Positions 30,475 through 39,768 of a stretch of 64,000 bases of DNA are shown here, piece after piece. A program made the position numbers and the translations under genes. Under the pieces are notes generated by a model. The model was given only the letters and a program-made list of their open reading frames with translations. It ran no database searches and had not been told where the DNA came from. The stretch's first letter is position 1; each line of letters begins with the position of its first letter. The DNA lies in assembly GCA_019635275.1 (NCBI GenBank), contig JAHBZV010000006.1, forward strand, positions 1-64,000, in the 5' to 3' direction. Source of the stretch: Burkholderiaceae bacterium. GTDB lineage: Bacteria > Pseudomonadota > Gammaproteobacteria > Burkholderiales > Burkholderiaceae_E.

Positions 30475-31364
30475 GCCGGGTTGCCGTAGGTGTTCTTGAG
30501 GTAGTCCACGAACATCCGCACGCGCAACGGCAGGTGCTTTCGCTGCGGGAACACCGCGTAGATCGCATTGTCGGGCGCCGCGAACGCGTCGAGCACGCTC
30601 CTGAGCCGCCCTGCGCGCAGGTCGTCGCCGACTTCCCACATCGAGCGCCAGGCCAGGCCGCGACCGGCCAGCGCCCAGTCGCGCAGCACCGCGCCGTCGT
30701 TGCACTCCATCGTGCCCGACACGCGCATCGACAGCAGTTGCCCGTCGACGGTGAATTGCCAGCCGCGCGCCTGGTTGCCGTAGGTGCCGAAGGTCAGGCA
30801 GTCGTGCTGCGCCAGGTCGGCCGGCGTGGCCGGCTCGCCGTGCGCCTGGAGGTAGGCCGGACTGGCGACCACGACGCGCCGGTTGTCGGCCAGCTTCAGG
30901 CCGACGAGGCTCGAGTCGTCCAGCGCGCCGATGCGGATCGCCACGTCGATCCCCTCGTTGACGATGTCCGCGAGCCGGTCGGTCAGGTCCAGCGAGATCG
31001 ACACCTCGCGGTGCGCGTCCAGGAACGCGGGCAGCAGCGGCGCGACGTGTGCGCGGCCGAAGCCCGCGGGTGCCGTGACGCGCAGGTGGCCGCTCGCCTT
31101 CACGCCGCCGAGCGACACCGACGCCTCGGCGTCGTAGAAATCGTTGAGCAGCCGCTGGCAGTCTTCGAGGAACGCGCTGCCCTCGAACGTGAGCGAGATG
31201 CGGCGCGTCGTGCGCACCAGCAGCTTCACCCCGAGGCGCTCCTCGAGCGCGTCGATGCGGCGCCCGATCACGGCCGGCGCGACCCCCTCGGCCTGGGCCG
31301 CGGCCGACAGGCTTCCGCGGGTGGCGACGGCAACGAAGGTTTCGATCTGCTTGAAGCGGTCCAT
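30462..31364 (-). CDS. LysR family transcriptional regulator
   Basis: A 300-residue regulator with an N-terminal winged HTH (about 1-60, QIETFVAVATRGSLSAAAQA and RRIDALEERLGVKLLVRTTR) and a periplasmic-binding-protein-like effector domain (90-295), including GRGLAWRSMWEVGDDLRAGRL and PLRVRMFVDYL typical of the CrgA/AaeR branch. The target is unknown. It is divergent from the two FMN-split-barrel genes (96 bp), which LysR logic would make the first candidates. Confidence 0.94.
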   Translation of the reverse strand: MDRFKQIETFVAVATRGSLSAAAQAEGVAPAVIGRRIDALEERLGVKLLVRTTRRISLTFEGSAFLEDCQRLLNDFYDAEASVSLGGVKASGHLRVTAPAGFGRAHVAPLLPAFLDAHREVSISLDLTDRLADIVNEGIDVAIRIGALDDSSLVGLKLADNRRVVVASPAYLQAHGEPATPADLAQHDCLTFGTYGNQARGWQFTVDGQLLSMRVSGTMECNDGAVLRDWALAGRGLAWRSMWEVGDDLRAGRLRSVLDAFAAPDNAIYAVFPQRKHLPLRVRMFVDYLKNTYGNPAYWR

Positions 31365-31459
31365 GCTCGCTCGGGGTTCCGGGGCGATTATTCCAGAGAC
31401 GCCGCCTTCTCGACGCGCCCCGACGGGCGTAGACTCCGGGGCTTTCCGGACTGCCTGCG

Positions 31460-31957
31460 ATGCCCGACCCGACGCGCCATCCGATCGTGCTGGCCCCCGA
31501 GGACCTCGCGCTGCTGCAGCGCGGCTGCGGGGTGTCGATCGCGTCGCGCGACGCCACCTGCCTGCCCGACCTCGTTCGCGGCGTCGGGCAGCGCGTCGAG
31601 CCCAACGGCGAGATCACCGTCTTCCTGTCCCGCGTCGACGGCGCCGGCGTGCTCGCCAACCTGCGCGAGAACGGCGCGATCGCGGCCGTGTTCAGCCAGC
31701 CGTCCACCCACCGGACGGTGCAGATGAAGGCCACCCGCGTGTCGATCGCGGCGGCGACTCCGGCCGACGTCGAGACGGTCGAGCGCTGCCGCGCGGCGAT
31801 GAGCGCCGAACTGCACGCAATCGGTTATGGCCCCGAGTTCGCGCGCGCGTTGCTGGCCTGCGAGCCCGCCGACCTCGTCGCGGTGCGCTTCGCCCCCGAG
31901 AGCGCGTTCGACCAGACGCCGGGTCCGAAGGCCGGGGCGCCGATCGCGACCCGCTGA
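31460..31957 (+). CDS. Pyridoxamine 5'-phosphate oxidase-like FMN-binding protein
   Basis: A 165-residue single-domain protein with the split-barrel FMN-binding fold: GQRVEPNGEITVFLSRVDGA, VLANLRENGAIAAVFSQPST and RTVQMKATRVSI are recognisable. It is too short and too divergent to be PdxH. It probably binds flavin, heme or F420. The next gene, 23 bp downstream, begins with a second such domain, so they may work together. Confidence 0.78.
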   Translation: MPDPTRHPIVLAPEDLALLQRGCGVSIASRDATCLPDLVRGVGQRVEPNGEITVFLSRVDGAGVLANLRENGAIAAVFSQPSTHRTVQMKATRVSIAAATPADVETVERCRAAMSAELHAIGYGPEFARALLACEPADLVAVRFAPESAFDQTPGPKAGAPIATR

Positions 31958-31980
31958 CGCGCAAGCGCAACGTGCCTGCG

Positions 31981-33318
31981 ATGAAGGTCTCGCTCGACAG
32001 CATCCGTGACTGCCTCGAAGGCGCCGCGCCGGGCATCATCGCGACCTGCGCCGCCGACGGTACGCCCAACGTCAGCTACCTGTCGCAGGCGCAGTACGTC
32101 GATCGCCACCACGTCGCGCTGTCGTTCCAGTTCTTCAACAAGACGCGGGCCAACGTGCTCGTCAACCCACGCGCGCGGTTGATGGTCATTCATCCGGTGA
32201 ACGGCGCGCTGTACCGGCTGACGGTCGAATACCTGCGCACCGAGGCCGAGGGTCCGCTGTTCGAGAGCATGCGCGCCAAGCTCGCCAGCATCGCCTCGCA
32301 CGCGGGCATGACCGACGTGTTCAGGCTGCTCGGCGCCGACGTCTACCGCGTCCTCGACATCGAGTCGGTGCACGGCGTTCCATCGAGCCTGCCGGTGTCG
32401 CTGAACCGGCTCGCCGCGTTGCGGGCAGCCACTGCCCGCGTGGCGGCCTGCACCGACCTCGACTCGCTGTTCGGCGCGACGCTCGCCGCGCTGCACGAGC
32501 ACTTCGACGTGCAGTACGCGATGTTCCTGCTGCTGGATGCCAGCGCCACGCGGCTCTACACGGTGGCCAGCCTCGGCTATCCGGCCTCCGGCGTCGGATC
32601 GGAGATTCCGCTGGGCGCCGGCGTCATCGGCGTCGCGGCTCGCGAGGGCGCGCCGATCCGGTTGTTCCGGCTGACCGCGGATTATTCGTACGGGCGCGCG
32701 ATCCGCGATGCGGCCGTGCGCGGCGGCCTCGAGGGCGTCCTCGAGAAGGAGATTCCGTTTCCGGGCCTGCCGGAGTCGCGCAGCCAGCTGGCCGTGCCGG
32801 TCCCGGTCGCCGGGCGGACGGCGGGCGTGCTGTTCGTCGAGAGCCCGTTCGACCTGCGTTTCGGCTACGACGACGAGGACGCGCTGGTCGCGCTGGCCGC
32901 CCAGGTGGGACAGGCGATGCACGTGCTGCAGCTGGCCGAGGACCGCGAGGGGCAGCCGGCGGAGGGCCCGACCCAGGCGCCGAAGGCGCGCGGCGAGGCC
33001 GTGACGGTGCGCCACTATCCGGCCGACGACAGCGTGTTCCTCGGCGACGACTACCTGATCAAGGGCGTCGCCGGCGCGGTGTTCTGGGCATTGGTGTCCG
33101 ACTTCGCGAACGGCGGCCGCATCGCGTTCACCAATCGCGAGTTGCGGCTCGATCCCCGCATCCGGCTTCCCGACATCGGGGACAACCTCGAAGCGCGGCT
33201 GGTCCTGCTGCAGCGGCGCCTGGTCGAGCGAGACGCCTGCGTGCGGATCGAGCGCACCGGCCGTGGGCGCTTCTGCCTGCGGGTGACCCGGCCGCTGCGG
33301 CTCGTGCAGGTGCGCTGA
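31981..33318 (+). CDS. PNPOx-like, GAF and C-terminal winged-helix three-domain protein
   Basis: A 445-residue protein. Residues 1-130 are an FMN-split-barrel domain (GIIATCAADGTPNVSYLSQA, NPRARLMVIHP); about 150-320 is a GAF sensor domain (LDSLFGATLAALHEHFDVQY, ESRSQLAVPVPVAGRTAGVL, FESPF-like FVESPFDLRF); about 345-445 resembles a winged-helix/transcription-regulator-type domain (IAFTNRELRLDPRIRLPDIG). It looks like a flavin- or ligand-sensing regulator. It starts 23 bp after the single-domain PNPOx gene. The ribosome-binding site is weak, and a GTG 9 bases upstream is an alternative start. Confidence 0.75.
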   Translation: MKVSLDSIRDCLEGAAPGIIATCAADGTPNVSYLSQAQYVDRHHVALSFQFFNKTRANVLVNPRARLMVIHPVNGALYRLTVEYLRTEAEGPLFESMRAKLASIASHAGMTDVFRLLGADVYRVLDIESVHGVPSSLPVSLNRLAALRAATARVAACTDLDSLFGATLAALHEHFDVQYAMFLLLDASATRLYTVASLGYPASGVGSEIPLGAGVIGVAAREGAPIRLFRLTADYSYGRAIRDAAVRGGLEGVLEKEIPFPGLPESRSQLAVPVPVAGRTAGVLFVESPFDLRFGYDDEDALVALAAQVGQAMHVLQLAEDREGQPAEGPTQAPKARGEAVTVRHYPADDSVFLGDDYLIKGVAGAVFWALVSDFANGGRIAFTNRELRLDPRIRLPDIGDNLEARLVLLQRRLVERDACVRIERTGRGRFCLRVTRPLRLVQVR

Positions 33319-33359
33319 TCTTCGAGGACTGCCCGCGGCGCGCCCCGGCCGGCGCCGGG

Positions 33360-33920
33360 TCAGGCGTACTGCGGATCTGCGGCGACGGCCGTCTTGCGCG
33401 AACGCCGCGCAGGCGCGGTGCGGGGGGCGGCCGGCGCCGGCGCGGCGCGCCCGACGGGCGCGCGCCGCACGTCGATCGTGGCGCGCGCAGCCGGCGTGGC
33501 GTGCTGCCGCGCGTCGAGTTGCGCGAGCAGCCGCCCCAGCGTCGCCTCGAGCTCGGCGGCGGCCGGCCGGCGCGCCTCGCCGCGAGCGAACTCCAGCGCG
33601 GTTGCGCAATCGTCGAGCGCGGTGACCGACGGTTCGCCGGCCGTGCCGACGTGCACCGCGCGTGCTGTGCCGCCCGCCGTGGGCCACGCGGGCGTGGCAT
33701 CGGCCTTCACGTCGCGCCGAACGTCGAGCAGTCGCAGCACTTCGCGGACGCGCCCGATGACGTGCGCGACGTCGACATCGTCGCTGCAGTCCAGGGACCC
33801 GATCCGGGCCAGCGTGCGGCCGACGCTGAGCCGAAGCGCCTTGTCGATGCCCCAGAAGAGGTCGGGCCGGTCGGCGTTCATGGCCTGCGCGACGGCGACG
33901 TGAAAGACGGACGGGTCCAT
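33360..33920 (-). CDS. Hypothetical protein
   Basis: An unrecognised 186-residue protein, MDPSVFHVAVAQAMNADRPD at the start. The first 70 residues look helical and conserved-like (LFWGIDKALRLSVGRTLARI, AHVIGRVREVLRLLDVRRDV); the C-terminal 60 are Ala/Pro/Arg-rich and probably disordered, ending SRKTAVAADPQYA. Codon use resembles the neighbours. There is no signal peptide or membrane segment. Convergent with the PNPOx-GAF gene (41 bp) and divergent from the macrodomain gene (163 bp). Confidence 0.55.
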   Translation of the reverse strand: MDPSVFHVAVAQAMNADRPDLFWGIDKALRLSVGRTLARIGSLDCSDDVDVAHVIGRVREVLRLLDVRRDVKADATPAWPTAGGTARAVHVGTAGEPSVTALDDCATALEFARGEARRPAAAELEATLGRLLAQLDARQHATPAARATIDVRRAPVGRAAPAPAAPRTAPARRSRKTAVAADPQYA

Positions 33921-34019
33921 GCCGGATTCCTCTCTGAACGGGCCGGCCGCACGGGCCGGACAATGGAAACGAGTCTAGGCAGGCGTGGCGGTGCGCGTTC
34001 GTAAAACTTGGTTCGCCGA

Positions 34020-34029
34020 TTCTTAAGAA
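34020..34029. promoter_or_regulatory. AT-rich palindrome upstream of the macrodomain gene
   Basis: A perfect 10-bp palindrome TTCTTAAGAA sits in the AT-rich middle of the 163-bp divergent gap. It probably marks the promoter zone, but no clear -35/-10 pair is visible. Confidence 0.35.
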
Positions 34030-34083
34030 GTCATTAACGGCGCCGGTTGCGCCGGCGGACGCTGCCGACGGACAATTCGCGTC

Positions 34084-34590
34084 ATGGCTGCGACCCTGCG
34101 CGCCGTCCAGGCGGACATCACGACCCTCCACGTCGATGCGATCGTCAATGCGGCCAATTCGACGCTGCTCGGCGGCGGCGGCGTGGACGGCGCGATCCAT
34201 CGCGCAGCCGGCCCCGGACTGCTCGAAGAGTGCCGCGCGCTGGGCGGCTGCGCGACCGGCGACGCGAAGCTCACCGGCGGCCATCGCCTGCCGGCGAAGC
34301 ACGTGATCCACACGGTCGGCCCGGTGTGGCGCGGCGGTACGCACGGAGAGCCCGCGCTGCTCGCATCGTGCTACCGGCGATCGATCGAGGTCGCGGCGGC
34401 GGCCGGCGTTCGCACGCTGGCGTTTCCGGCCGTCAGCACCGGCGTCTACGGCTATCCGCTCGAGGCCGCGGCGGCGATCGCCGTCGCCACGACGCGTGCG
34501 GCGGCGGCGCAGCATCCGGTCATCGAGGAGATCGTCTTCTGCTGCTTCTCCGCCGGAGACCTCGCGGTGTACCGGCGGCTGCTCGCATGA
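34084..34590 (+). CDS. Macrodomain protein, O-acetyl-ADP-ribose deacetylase type
   Basis: A 168-residue single macrodomain (YmdB/MacroD type) that binds ADP-ribose and removes acetyl or ADP-ribosyl groups. Signature text: [20 protein letters not shown] (binding loop 1 and the catalytic Asn/Asp), [27 protein letters not shown], and [15 protein letters not shown]. Length is normal. No ADP-ribosyltransferase or sirtuin is adjacent, so no local substrate can be named. An enoyl-CoA hydratase gene follows 37 bp later. Confidence 0.95.
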   Translation: MAATLRAVQADITTLHVDAIVNAANSTLLGGGGVDGAIHRAAGPGLLEECRALGGCATGDAKLTGGHRLPAKHVIHTVGPVWRGGTHGEPALLASCYRRSIEVAAAAGVRTLAFPAVSTGVYGYPLEAAAAIAVATTRAAAAQHPVIEEIVFCCFSAGDLAVYRRLLA

Positions 34591-34627
34591 GGGTCCGGTC
34601 GTCCCCTTCGAGCCAAGGAGCCCTGCG

Positions 34628-35437
34628 ATGAGCGCTGAACCGGTCGTCTGGCGCCTCGACGCGCGTGGCGTCGCGACGCTGATGCTGAACCGCCCCGAGG
34701 TCAACAACGCCTACGATGCCGCGCTGCTGGACGGCGCGATGGCGGCCATGGATGCGCTCGGCGCGCGACCCGGCCTTCGCGTCGTCGTGGTGGCCGGCGC
34801 GGGGCGCCACTTCCAGGCGGGCGCCGACCTCGGCTGGCTGCAGGCGGTGGCGCAGCGGTCGTCCGAAGACAACGTCGACGCGTCGCGGCTCACCGCGCAG
34901 GTCGTGCACCGGCTGAACACGCTGCCGGTGCCCACCGTCGCGCTCGTGCACGGCGCGTGCTTCGGCGGCGGCACCGGGCTCGTCGCCGCCTGCGACGTGG
35001 CGATCGCGGCCGACAACGCGCAGTTCTCGATCGCCGAGACGCGCTGGGGCCTGATGGCCGGCATCATCGTTCCGCAGCTCGCCGACGCGATCGGCGCGCG
35101 CCAGCTGCGACGCTACGCGCTGACCGGCGAGCGATTCGACGCACACGAGGCGCGCCGGATCGGCCTGGTTCACGAGGTCGTGCCGCTGGCGTCGCTACGA
35201 TCGGCCGGCGCGCGGGTCGTCGATCACCTGCTGCAGAACGCCCCGCAGGCGAACGCGCAGACCAAGGCGCTGGCGATCGAGTACGCGTGGGGCGACATGT
35301 CCGCGCAGGCGTTCGGCCGCCTCGTCGCCCAGCACGCGCAGAAGCGCCAGTCGCCCGAGGCGGCCGAGGGGTTCGCGTCGTTTCGCGAGAAGCGCGCGGC
35401 CAGCTGGTACCCGGGTCCGGAGCCCGAGGAGACCTGA
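34628..35437 (+). CDS. Enoyl-CoA hydratase/isomerase family protein
   Basis: A 269-residue crotonase. The oxyanion-hole segments AGAGRHFQAGADLGWLQAVA and GACFGGGTGLVAACDVAIAA are clear, as is FSIAETRWGLMAGII, followed by RYALTGERFDAHEARRIGLV. The glycine and acidic residues around the active site fit methylglutaconyl-CoA-type hydratases, but the substrate is not certain. AAGGAG lies 8 bases before the ATG. No other acyl-CoA genes are adjacent. Confidence 0.9.
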   Translation: MSAEPVVWRLDARGVATLMLNRPEVNNAYDAALLDGAMAAMDALGARPGLRVVVVAGAGRHFQAGADLGWLQAVAQRSSEDNVDASRLTAQVVHRLNTLPVPTVALVHGACFGGGTGLVAACDVAIAADNAQFSIAETRWGLMAGIIVPQLADAIGARQLRRYALTGERFDAHEARRIGLVHEVVPLASLRSAGARVVDHLLQNAPQANAQTKALAIEYAWGDMSAQAFGRLVAQHAQKRQSPEAAEGFASFREKRAASWYPGPEPEET

Positions 35438-35469
35438 CCGATGGCCGCAGGACCGAGCGGCGCGCGGCG

Positions 35470-36075
35470 ATGAACGCCCAGGCACCCAACGCGAGCCTCC
35501 GGTTCTTCGACGAACAGTTCCGGCGGCAGATCCGCGAGCACGAGTTCCGGCTCAACCCGTTCGAGCTGTCCGCGCTGCAGCACCTGCGCGGGCGGGTTCT
35601 CGACCTCGGCTGCGGGGTCGGCAACCTGTCGGTCGAGGCGGCGCGGCGCGGATGTTCAGTCGTCGCGATGGACGCCTGCGACGTCGCCATCGACTCGCTG
35701 CGCGAGCGCGCGCGCGCCGAAGGGCTCGACATCGAGGCGCGCGCGGTCGACCTGCAGCGCAGCGTGATCACTGGCGAGTTCGACGCGATCGCCTGCATCG
35801 GGCTGCTGATGTTCTTCGACTGCACGAGCGCGGCGCGGGTGCTGGCGAACCTGCAGGATCGCGTTCGCCCCGGCGGCGTCGCGATCGTGAACGTGCTGGT
35901 CGAGGGGACGACCTACCTCGACATGTTCGAGCCGTCCGGACACTGCCTGTTCGGTCGCACCGAGCTCGACGCGCGTTTCGCCGGCTGGCGGATCGTCGAC
36001 TCGCGGATCGACGAGTTCGCTGCGCCGGGCGACCGGGTCAAGGTCTTCTCGACGGTGGTCGCCCTGAAGCCCTGA
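35470..36075 (+). CDS. Class I SAM-dependent methyltransferase (TehB-like)
   Basis: A 201-residue methyltransferase. Motif I VLDLGCGVGNLSVEAARRGC, an acidic end to strand 2 (VVAMDACD) and the post-I region AIACIGLLMFFDC are present. The N-terminal lead-in LRFFDEQFRRQI is like TehB-type tellurite-resistance methyltransferases, but a true tellurite function cannot be claimed. It starts 33 bp after the enoyl-CoA hydratase gene in the same direction. Confidence 0.83.
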   Translation: MNAQAPNASLRFFDEQFRRQIREHEFRLNPFELSALQHLRGRVLDLGCGVGNLSVEAARRGCSVVAMDACDVAIDSLRERARAEGLDIEARAVDLQRSVITGEFDAIACIGLLMFFDCTSAARVLANLQDRVRPGGVAIVNVLVEGTTYLDMFEPSGHCLFGRTELDARFAGWRIVDSRIDEFAAPGDRVKVFSTVVALKP

Positions 36076-36196
36076 CGCCGGCAATTCGCCTTGCGTTCGC
36101 GGGTCCGCACGCGTGGACGCCGAGCGGCCGCGAGCGCTTGTCGCGGCAACCGCGATGCGTCAGACTCCCGCAGCGCCTGCCGGGAGGGAAGCGACC

Positions 36197-37213
36197 ATGC
36201 AGACACTGGTCACCGGTGCCAACGGGCACCTCGGCTACAACCTGGTCGTCGCGTTGCGCGATGCCGGGCATCGGGTGCGCGCGGGGGTCAGGTCGCTGGG
36301 CGATCCGGCGAAGACCGCGCGCCTGAAGGCGCTCGGAGGGGTCGAGCTGGTCGAGGCCGAACTGCGGCGCCCGGACCAGTTGCGCGCGGCGATGGACGGC
36401 ATCGACGTGGCGTTCCACGCCGCGGCGGTGTACGACTACGTCACGCCAGGGCGCGGGCAGGAGATCCTCGACGCGTCGGTCAGGGGCGCCGAAGCGGCGC
36501 TGCGCGCCGCCGCCGACGCGCGCGTGCGCAAGGTGGTGCTGACCTCGTCGGTCGTGACGCTCCCCTTCACCGCACCGGACGACCCGCCGTCCGACGAAAA
36601 TGACTGGACCACGGACCTGCGCGTTCCGTACGTCCGGGCGAAGACCGAGGGTGAGCGGGTCGCCTGGCGAGTCGCGGGCGAACTCGGCCTGAACATGGTG
36701 ACCGTGCTGCCGGGCGCGATCCTGGGACCGGGTTTCGCGCGCAACACACCCAGCATCGACGCGATCGAGGCGATGTCGATGGGTGCGCTCCGGTTCGGCG
36801 CCCCCGACATGAACTTCCCGCTGGTCGACGTGCGCGACGTGGTCGCGGCACACCTTCTCGCGGCCGAGCAGGACTGCGAAGGGCGGTTCGCGGCGATCAA
36901 CGACACGCAGCCGACCTTCCGGTCGATGCTGGAGACGATGCACGCCATCGATCCGAAGATCCCGCTGCCGATGATGCAGATGCCGCGGTTCCTCGCGCGG
37001 GCGCTGCCGCTGTTCGACCGGCTGAATCACGCGATGCTGGGCACGCCACAGAGCCTGTCGAGCGAGTTGGCGGCGTCGCTCCAGGGGAAGATCTGGAACG
37101 TCAGCAACCGCCGGGCGAAGGAACGTCTGGGCTGGCGGCAATCGATCACGATGGAACAGTCGCTGCGGGATACGCTCGAGACGATCCGCGCCAACAGGAA
37201 CCGGCACGCCTGA
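36197..37213 (+). CDS. NAD(P)-dependent epimerase/dehydratase (dihydroflavonol reductase-like)
   Basis: A 338-residue extended short-chain dehydrogenase. The nucleotide-binding motif is TGANGHLGYN (GxxGxxG type) at residues 5-14. The active-site region has SSVVTLPFT and YVRAKTEGERVAW (YxxxK). It is related to hopanoid-associated sugar epimerases and DFR-type enzymes; the substrate is unknown. The ATG at 36197 is chosen because GGGAGGGAAG precedes it; an in-frame start 28 codons upstream encodes a low-complexity leader. Confidence 0.85.
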   Translation: MQTLVTGANGHLGYNLVVALRDAGHRVRAGVRSLGDPAKTARLKALGGVELVEAELRRPDQLRAAMDGIDVAFHAAAVYDYVTPGRGQEILDASVRGAEAALRAAADARVRKVVLTSSVVTLPFTAPDDPPSDENDWTTDLRVPYVRAKTEGERVAWRVAGELGLNMVTVLPGAILGPGFARNTPSIDAIEAMSMGALRFGAPDMNFPLVDVRDVVAAHLLAAEQDCEGRFAAINDTQPTFRSMLETMHAIDPKIPLPMMQMPRFLARALPLFDRLNHAMLGTPQSLSSELAASLQGKIWNVSNRRAKERLGWRQSITMEQSLRDTLETIRANRNRHA

Positions 37214-37281
37214 AGGCGGCGCACCGACAGGCACCTGCCTGCGCCTTGCGCTACCCTTGCATGTCCGCACGGGGGATGGGA

Positions 37282-37794
37282 ATGAAGCGTTTCGAGACTG
37301 CGATGGAATCGGTGCTGTTCCGCAGCCGCTGGCTGCTGGCGCCGTTCTTCTTCGGCCTGATCGTCGCGATCCTCGCGCTGCTGCTCAAGTTCGCCAAGGA
37401 ACTGCTGTCGCTGGTCACGGGGCTGCTCGCGATGAACGGCAGCGAACTGATCGTCTCGATCCTGACCCTGGTCGACGCGGCGCTGATCGCGAGCCTGCTG
37501 TTGATCATCGCGTTCAGCGGCTACGAGAACTTCGTCTCGCGCATCGGCGTCGGCGAGCACGAGGACCGGCCGGCGTGGATGGGCAAGGTCGGCTTCGCCG
37601 ACCTGAAGATCAAGGTGATGGGGGCGATCGTCGCGATCTCGGCGGTCGAGCTGCTCAAGGGATTCATCAACGTCGATGACTACACCAACCAGGAACTCGC
37701 CTGGAAGGTCGGCATCCACGTCACGTTCGTCGTCTCCGGGGTGCTGTTCGCGATCACCGACCGGATCGCCGAGGGCAAGGGCGGCGGGCACTAG
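37282..37794 (+). CDS. yqhA: YqhA/UPF0114 family membrane protein
   Basis: A 170-residue membrane protein with about four helices. Conserved text: SRWLLAPFFFGLIVAILALL, SLVTGLLAMNGSELIVSILT, VDAALIASLLLIIAFSGYEN, and WKVGIHVTFVVSGVLFAITD. The function is unknown. Of the in-frame ATGs at 37261, 37276 and 37282 the last gives the normal family start (MKRFE) with GGGGGA 6 bases upstream. It converges on the phosphoribulokinase gene 35 bp away. Confidence 0.86.
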   Translation: MKRFETAMESVLFRSRWLLAPFFFGLIVAILALLLKFAKELLSLVTGLLAMNGSELIVSILTLVDAALIASLLLIIAFSGYENFVSRIGVGEHEDRPAWMGKVGFADLKIKVMGAIVAISAVELLKGFINVDDYTNQELAWKVGIHVTFVVSGVLFAITDRIAEGKGGGH

Positions 37795-37801
37795 GACGCG
37801 G

Positions 37802-37821
37802 GCCCCGCGAGCGCGCGGGGC
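37802..37821. terminator. Hairpin between convergent yqhA and cbbP
   Basis: GCCCCGCG and CGCGGGGC form a perfect 8-bp stem with the loop AGCG, in the short gap between convergent genes. It lacks T-tracts on both sides but is well placed to stop both transcripts. Confidence 0.5.
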
Positions 37822-37829
37822 GCGTGGCC

Positions 37830-38705
37830 TCAGGCGAGCTGGGCGCGCCGGATCTCCATCAGGCGCAGGATCATCGGCGTGAGGATCAGCTGCATCGCCA
37901 GGTCCATCTTGCCGCCCGGCACCACGATCGTGTTGGCGCGCGACATGAACGACTCGCCGATCATCGACAGCAGGTAGGGGAAGTCGATCCCTCGCGGGTT
38001 CCTGAAGCGGATCACCGTCATGCTCTCGCCCGCGGTCGGGATGTCGCGAGCGATGAACGGATTCGACGTGTCGACCACCGGCACGCGCTGGAAGTTGATG
38101 TCGGTCTCGCCGAACTGCGGGCAGACGTAGTGGATGTAGTCGTGCATGCGGCGCAGGATCGTGTCGGCGACCGCTTCCTTCGAGTAGCCGCGTTCGCGCG
38201 TGTCGCGATGGATCTTCTGGATCCACTCCAGGTTGATGATCGGAACGACGCCGATCTTCAGGTCGACGTGGCGCGCGAGGTCCACCTCGCCGGTCTTCAC
38301 GCAGCCGTGCAGGCCCTCGTAGAACAGCAGGTCGGTGTCGACGGGCGTGTCGTACCACGGCGTGAAGGTGCCGGGCTCCTGCTTCCACGGGGCGGCCTCG
38401 GCGTCGTTGTGCAGGTACAGCCGCGTGCGGCAGCGGCCCTCCTTCGCGTACGCGCCGAACTGCTTCTCGAGCTCGGCCCACTCGTTGGCCTCCGGGCCGA
38501 AGTGGCTCATCGGCCGTCCCTCGCGGTCGGCCGCCGCGATCACTTCCTTCATCGCCTTGCGCTCGAAGCGGTGGAAGGCGTCGCCCTCGATCGTCGCGGC
38601 GGTGATGCCTTCGCGGCGGAAGATCGTGTCGAAGGTACGCTTGACCGTGCTCGTGCCGGCGCCGCTCGAGCCCGTGACGGCGATGATCGGGTGCTTTCTG
38701 GACAT
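37830..38705 (-). CDS. cbbP: Phosphoribulokinase
   Basis: Makes ribulose-1,5-bisphosphate, the CO2 acceptor of RuBisCO, from ribulose-5-phosphate and ATP. The 291-residue protein is of the proteobacterial octameric type: P-loop GSSGAGTST (12-20), ATIEGDAFHRF, then HFGPEANEWAEL, and LLFYEGLHGCVKTGEVDLAR with the Walker-B-like Glu. It is the last gene of the cbbL-S-X-F-P operon, 25 bp after cbbF, and shares no transcript with anything downstream. Confidence 0.97.
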   Translation of the reverse strand: MSRKHPIIAVTGSSGAGTSTVKRTFDTIFRREGITAATIEGDAFHRFERKAMKEVIAAADREGRPMSHFGPEANEWAELEKQFGAYAKEGRCRTRLYLHNDAEAAPWKQEPGTFTPWYDTPVDTDLLFYEGLHGCVKTGEVDLARHVDLKIGVVPIINLEWIQKIHRDTRERGYSKEAVADTILRRMHDYIHYVCPQFGETDINFQRVPVVDTSNPFIARDIPTAGESMTVIRFRNPRGIDFPYLLSMIGESFMSRANTIVVPGGKMDLAMQLILTPMILRLMEIRRAQLA

Positions 38706-38730
38706 GTCGGTACGACCCGCAGGGGATGGA

Positions 38731-39768
38731 TCAGGCGCGCACGAACAGCGAGCGCGAGCCGAACAGCTGCCAGGACACGTTCTCGTTCGGGTCGTCGTGG
38801 TAGCGCACGATCAGTTCGACCTCCTGCCGTGAACCGACGATCATCGGTACCCGCTGGTGAAGCGTGTCGGGCACGACGTCGAGCAGGTGACGGGTGCCGG
38901 TGACCGCACCCGCGCCGGCCTGCTCCATCAGGAACGCGACCGGCGCCGCCTCGTACATCAGCCGCAGCCTGCCGGGCTTGTACGGCGTCTTCGTGTCGCG
39001 CGGATACAGGAACACGCCGCCGCGGCTCAGGATCCGGTGCACTTCGGCGACCAGGCTCGCCACCCAGCGCATGTTGAAGTCCTTGCTGCGCGGACCGCTC
39101 TCGCCGGCCAGGCATTCCGAGACGTAGCGCTGCACCGGCTTCTCCCAGAAGCGCTGGTTCGACGCATTGATCGCGAACTCGCGCGTCTGCTCGGGCACCC
39201 GAATGCCGTCGCGCGTGAGCCGCCAGCGACCGTCGCGACGGTCGAGCGTGAATGCGGCGACGCCGCTGCCGCAGCTGAGCACCAGCACGCAGGCCGGGCC
39301 GTAGATCACGTAGCCCGCCGCCACCTGGCGGCGTCCCGGCTGCAGGAAGCCGGCCGCGCCGGGCGGGGTGCCGCGGAACGGGTGCGGCAGGATCGAGAAG
39401 ATCGTGCCGACCGAGATGTTGGCGTCGATGTTCGACGACCCGTCGAGCGGATCGAAGACCACCAGGTACTCGCCCGTGTCGGCGTGCTCCTCGGAGATCG
39501 ATGGCTCGTCGTGCTCCTCGCTGGCCCAGCCGGCGACGTGGCGGCAGCCGGCCAGCGCGCCGGCGATGCACTCGTCGGCGAACAGGTCGAGCTTGGTCTG
39601 CATCTCGCCCTGGCTGTTGGCGTGCTCGGTGTAGCCTTCGAGCCCGGCGAGCTGGCCGAGGGCGGCCGACTCGGCAATGCGGGCGCACGAGCGCGCCAGC
39701 GTCTCGATGGTCGCGGCCAGCGTCGGCGCCTGGGGCGCCAGCCAGTCGTGCAGGTCGATCGGTGTCAT
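38731..39768 (-). CDS. cbbF: Class I fructose-1,6-bisphosphatase
   Basis: Hydrolyses fructose-1,6-bisphosphate (and in some autotrophs sedoheptulose-1,7-bisphosphate) in the regenerative part of the Calvin cycle. The 345-residue protein has the metal-binding motif [20 protein letters not shown] and the substrate-binding stretches [21 protein letters not shown] and [22 protein letters not shown]. Start and cbbX stop overlap by ATGA. It may also serve gluconeogenesis, since no second fbp is in the window. Confidence 0.96.
   Translation of the reverse strand: MTPIDLHDWLAPQAPTLAATIETLARSCARIAESAALGQLAGLEGYTEHANSQGEMQTKLDLFADECIAGALAGCRHVAGWASEEHDEPSISEEHADTGEYLVVFDPLDGSSNIDANISVGTIFSILPHPFRGTPPGAAGFLQPGRRQVAAGYVIYGPACVLVLSCGSGVAAFTLDRRDGRWRLTRDGIRVPEQTREFAINASNQRFWEKPVQRYVSECLAGESGPRSKDFNMRWVASLVAEVHRILSRGGVFLYPRDTKTPYKPGRLRLMYEAAPVAFLMEQAGAGAVTGTRHLLDVVPDTLHQRVPMIVGSRQEVELIVRYHDDPNENVSWQLFGSRSLFVRA

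Noticed and set aside
35470-36075. Calling the methyltransferase a tellurite resistance protein
   Set aside because: Only general similarity to TehB is visible, with no tehA or ter genes nearby.
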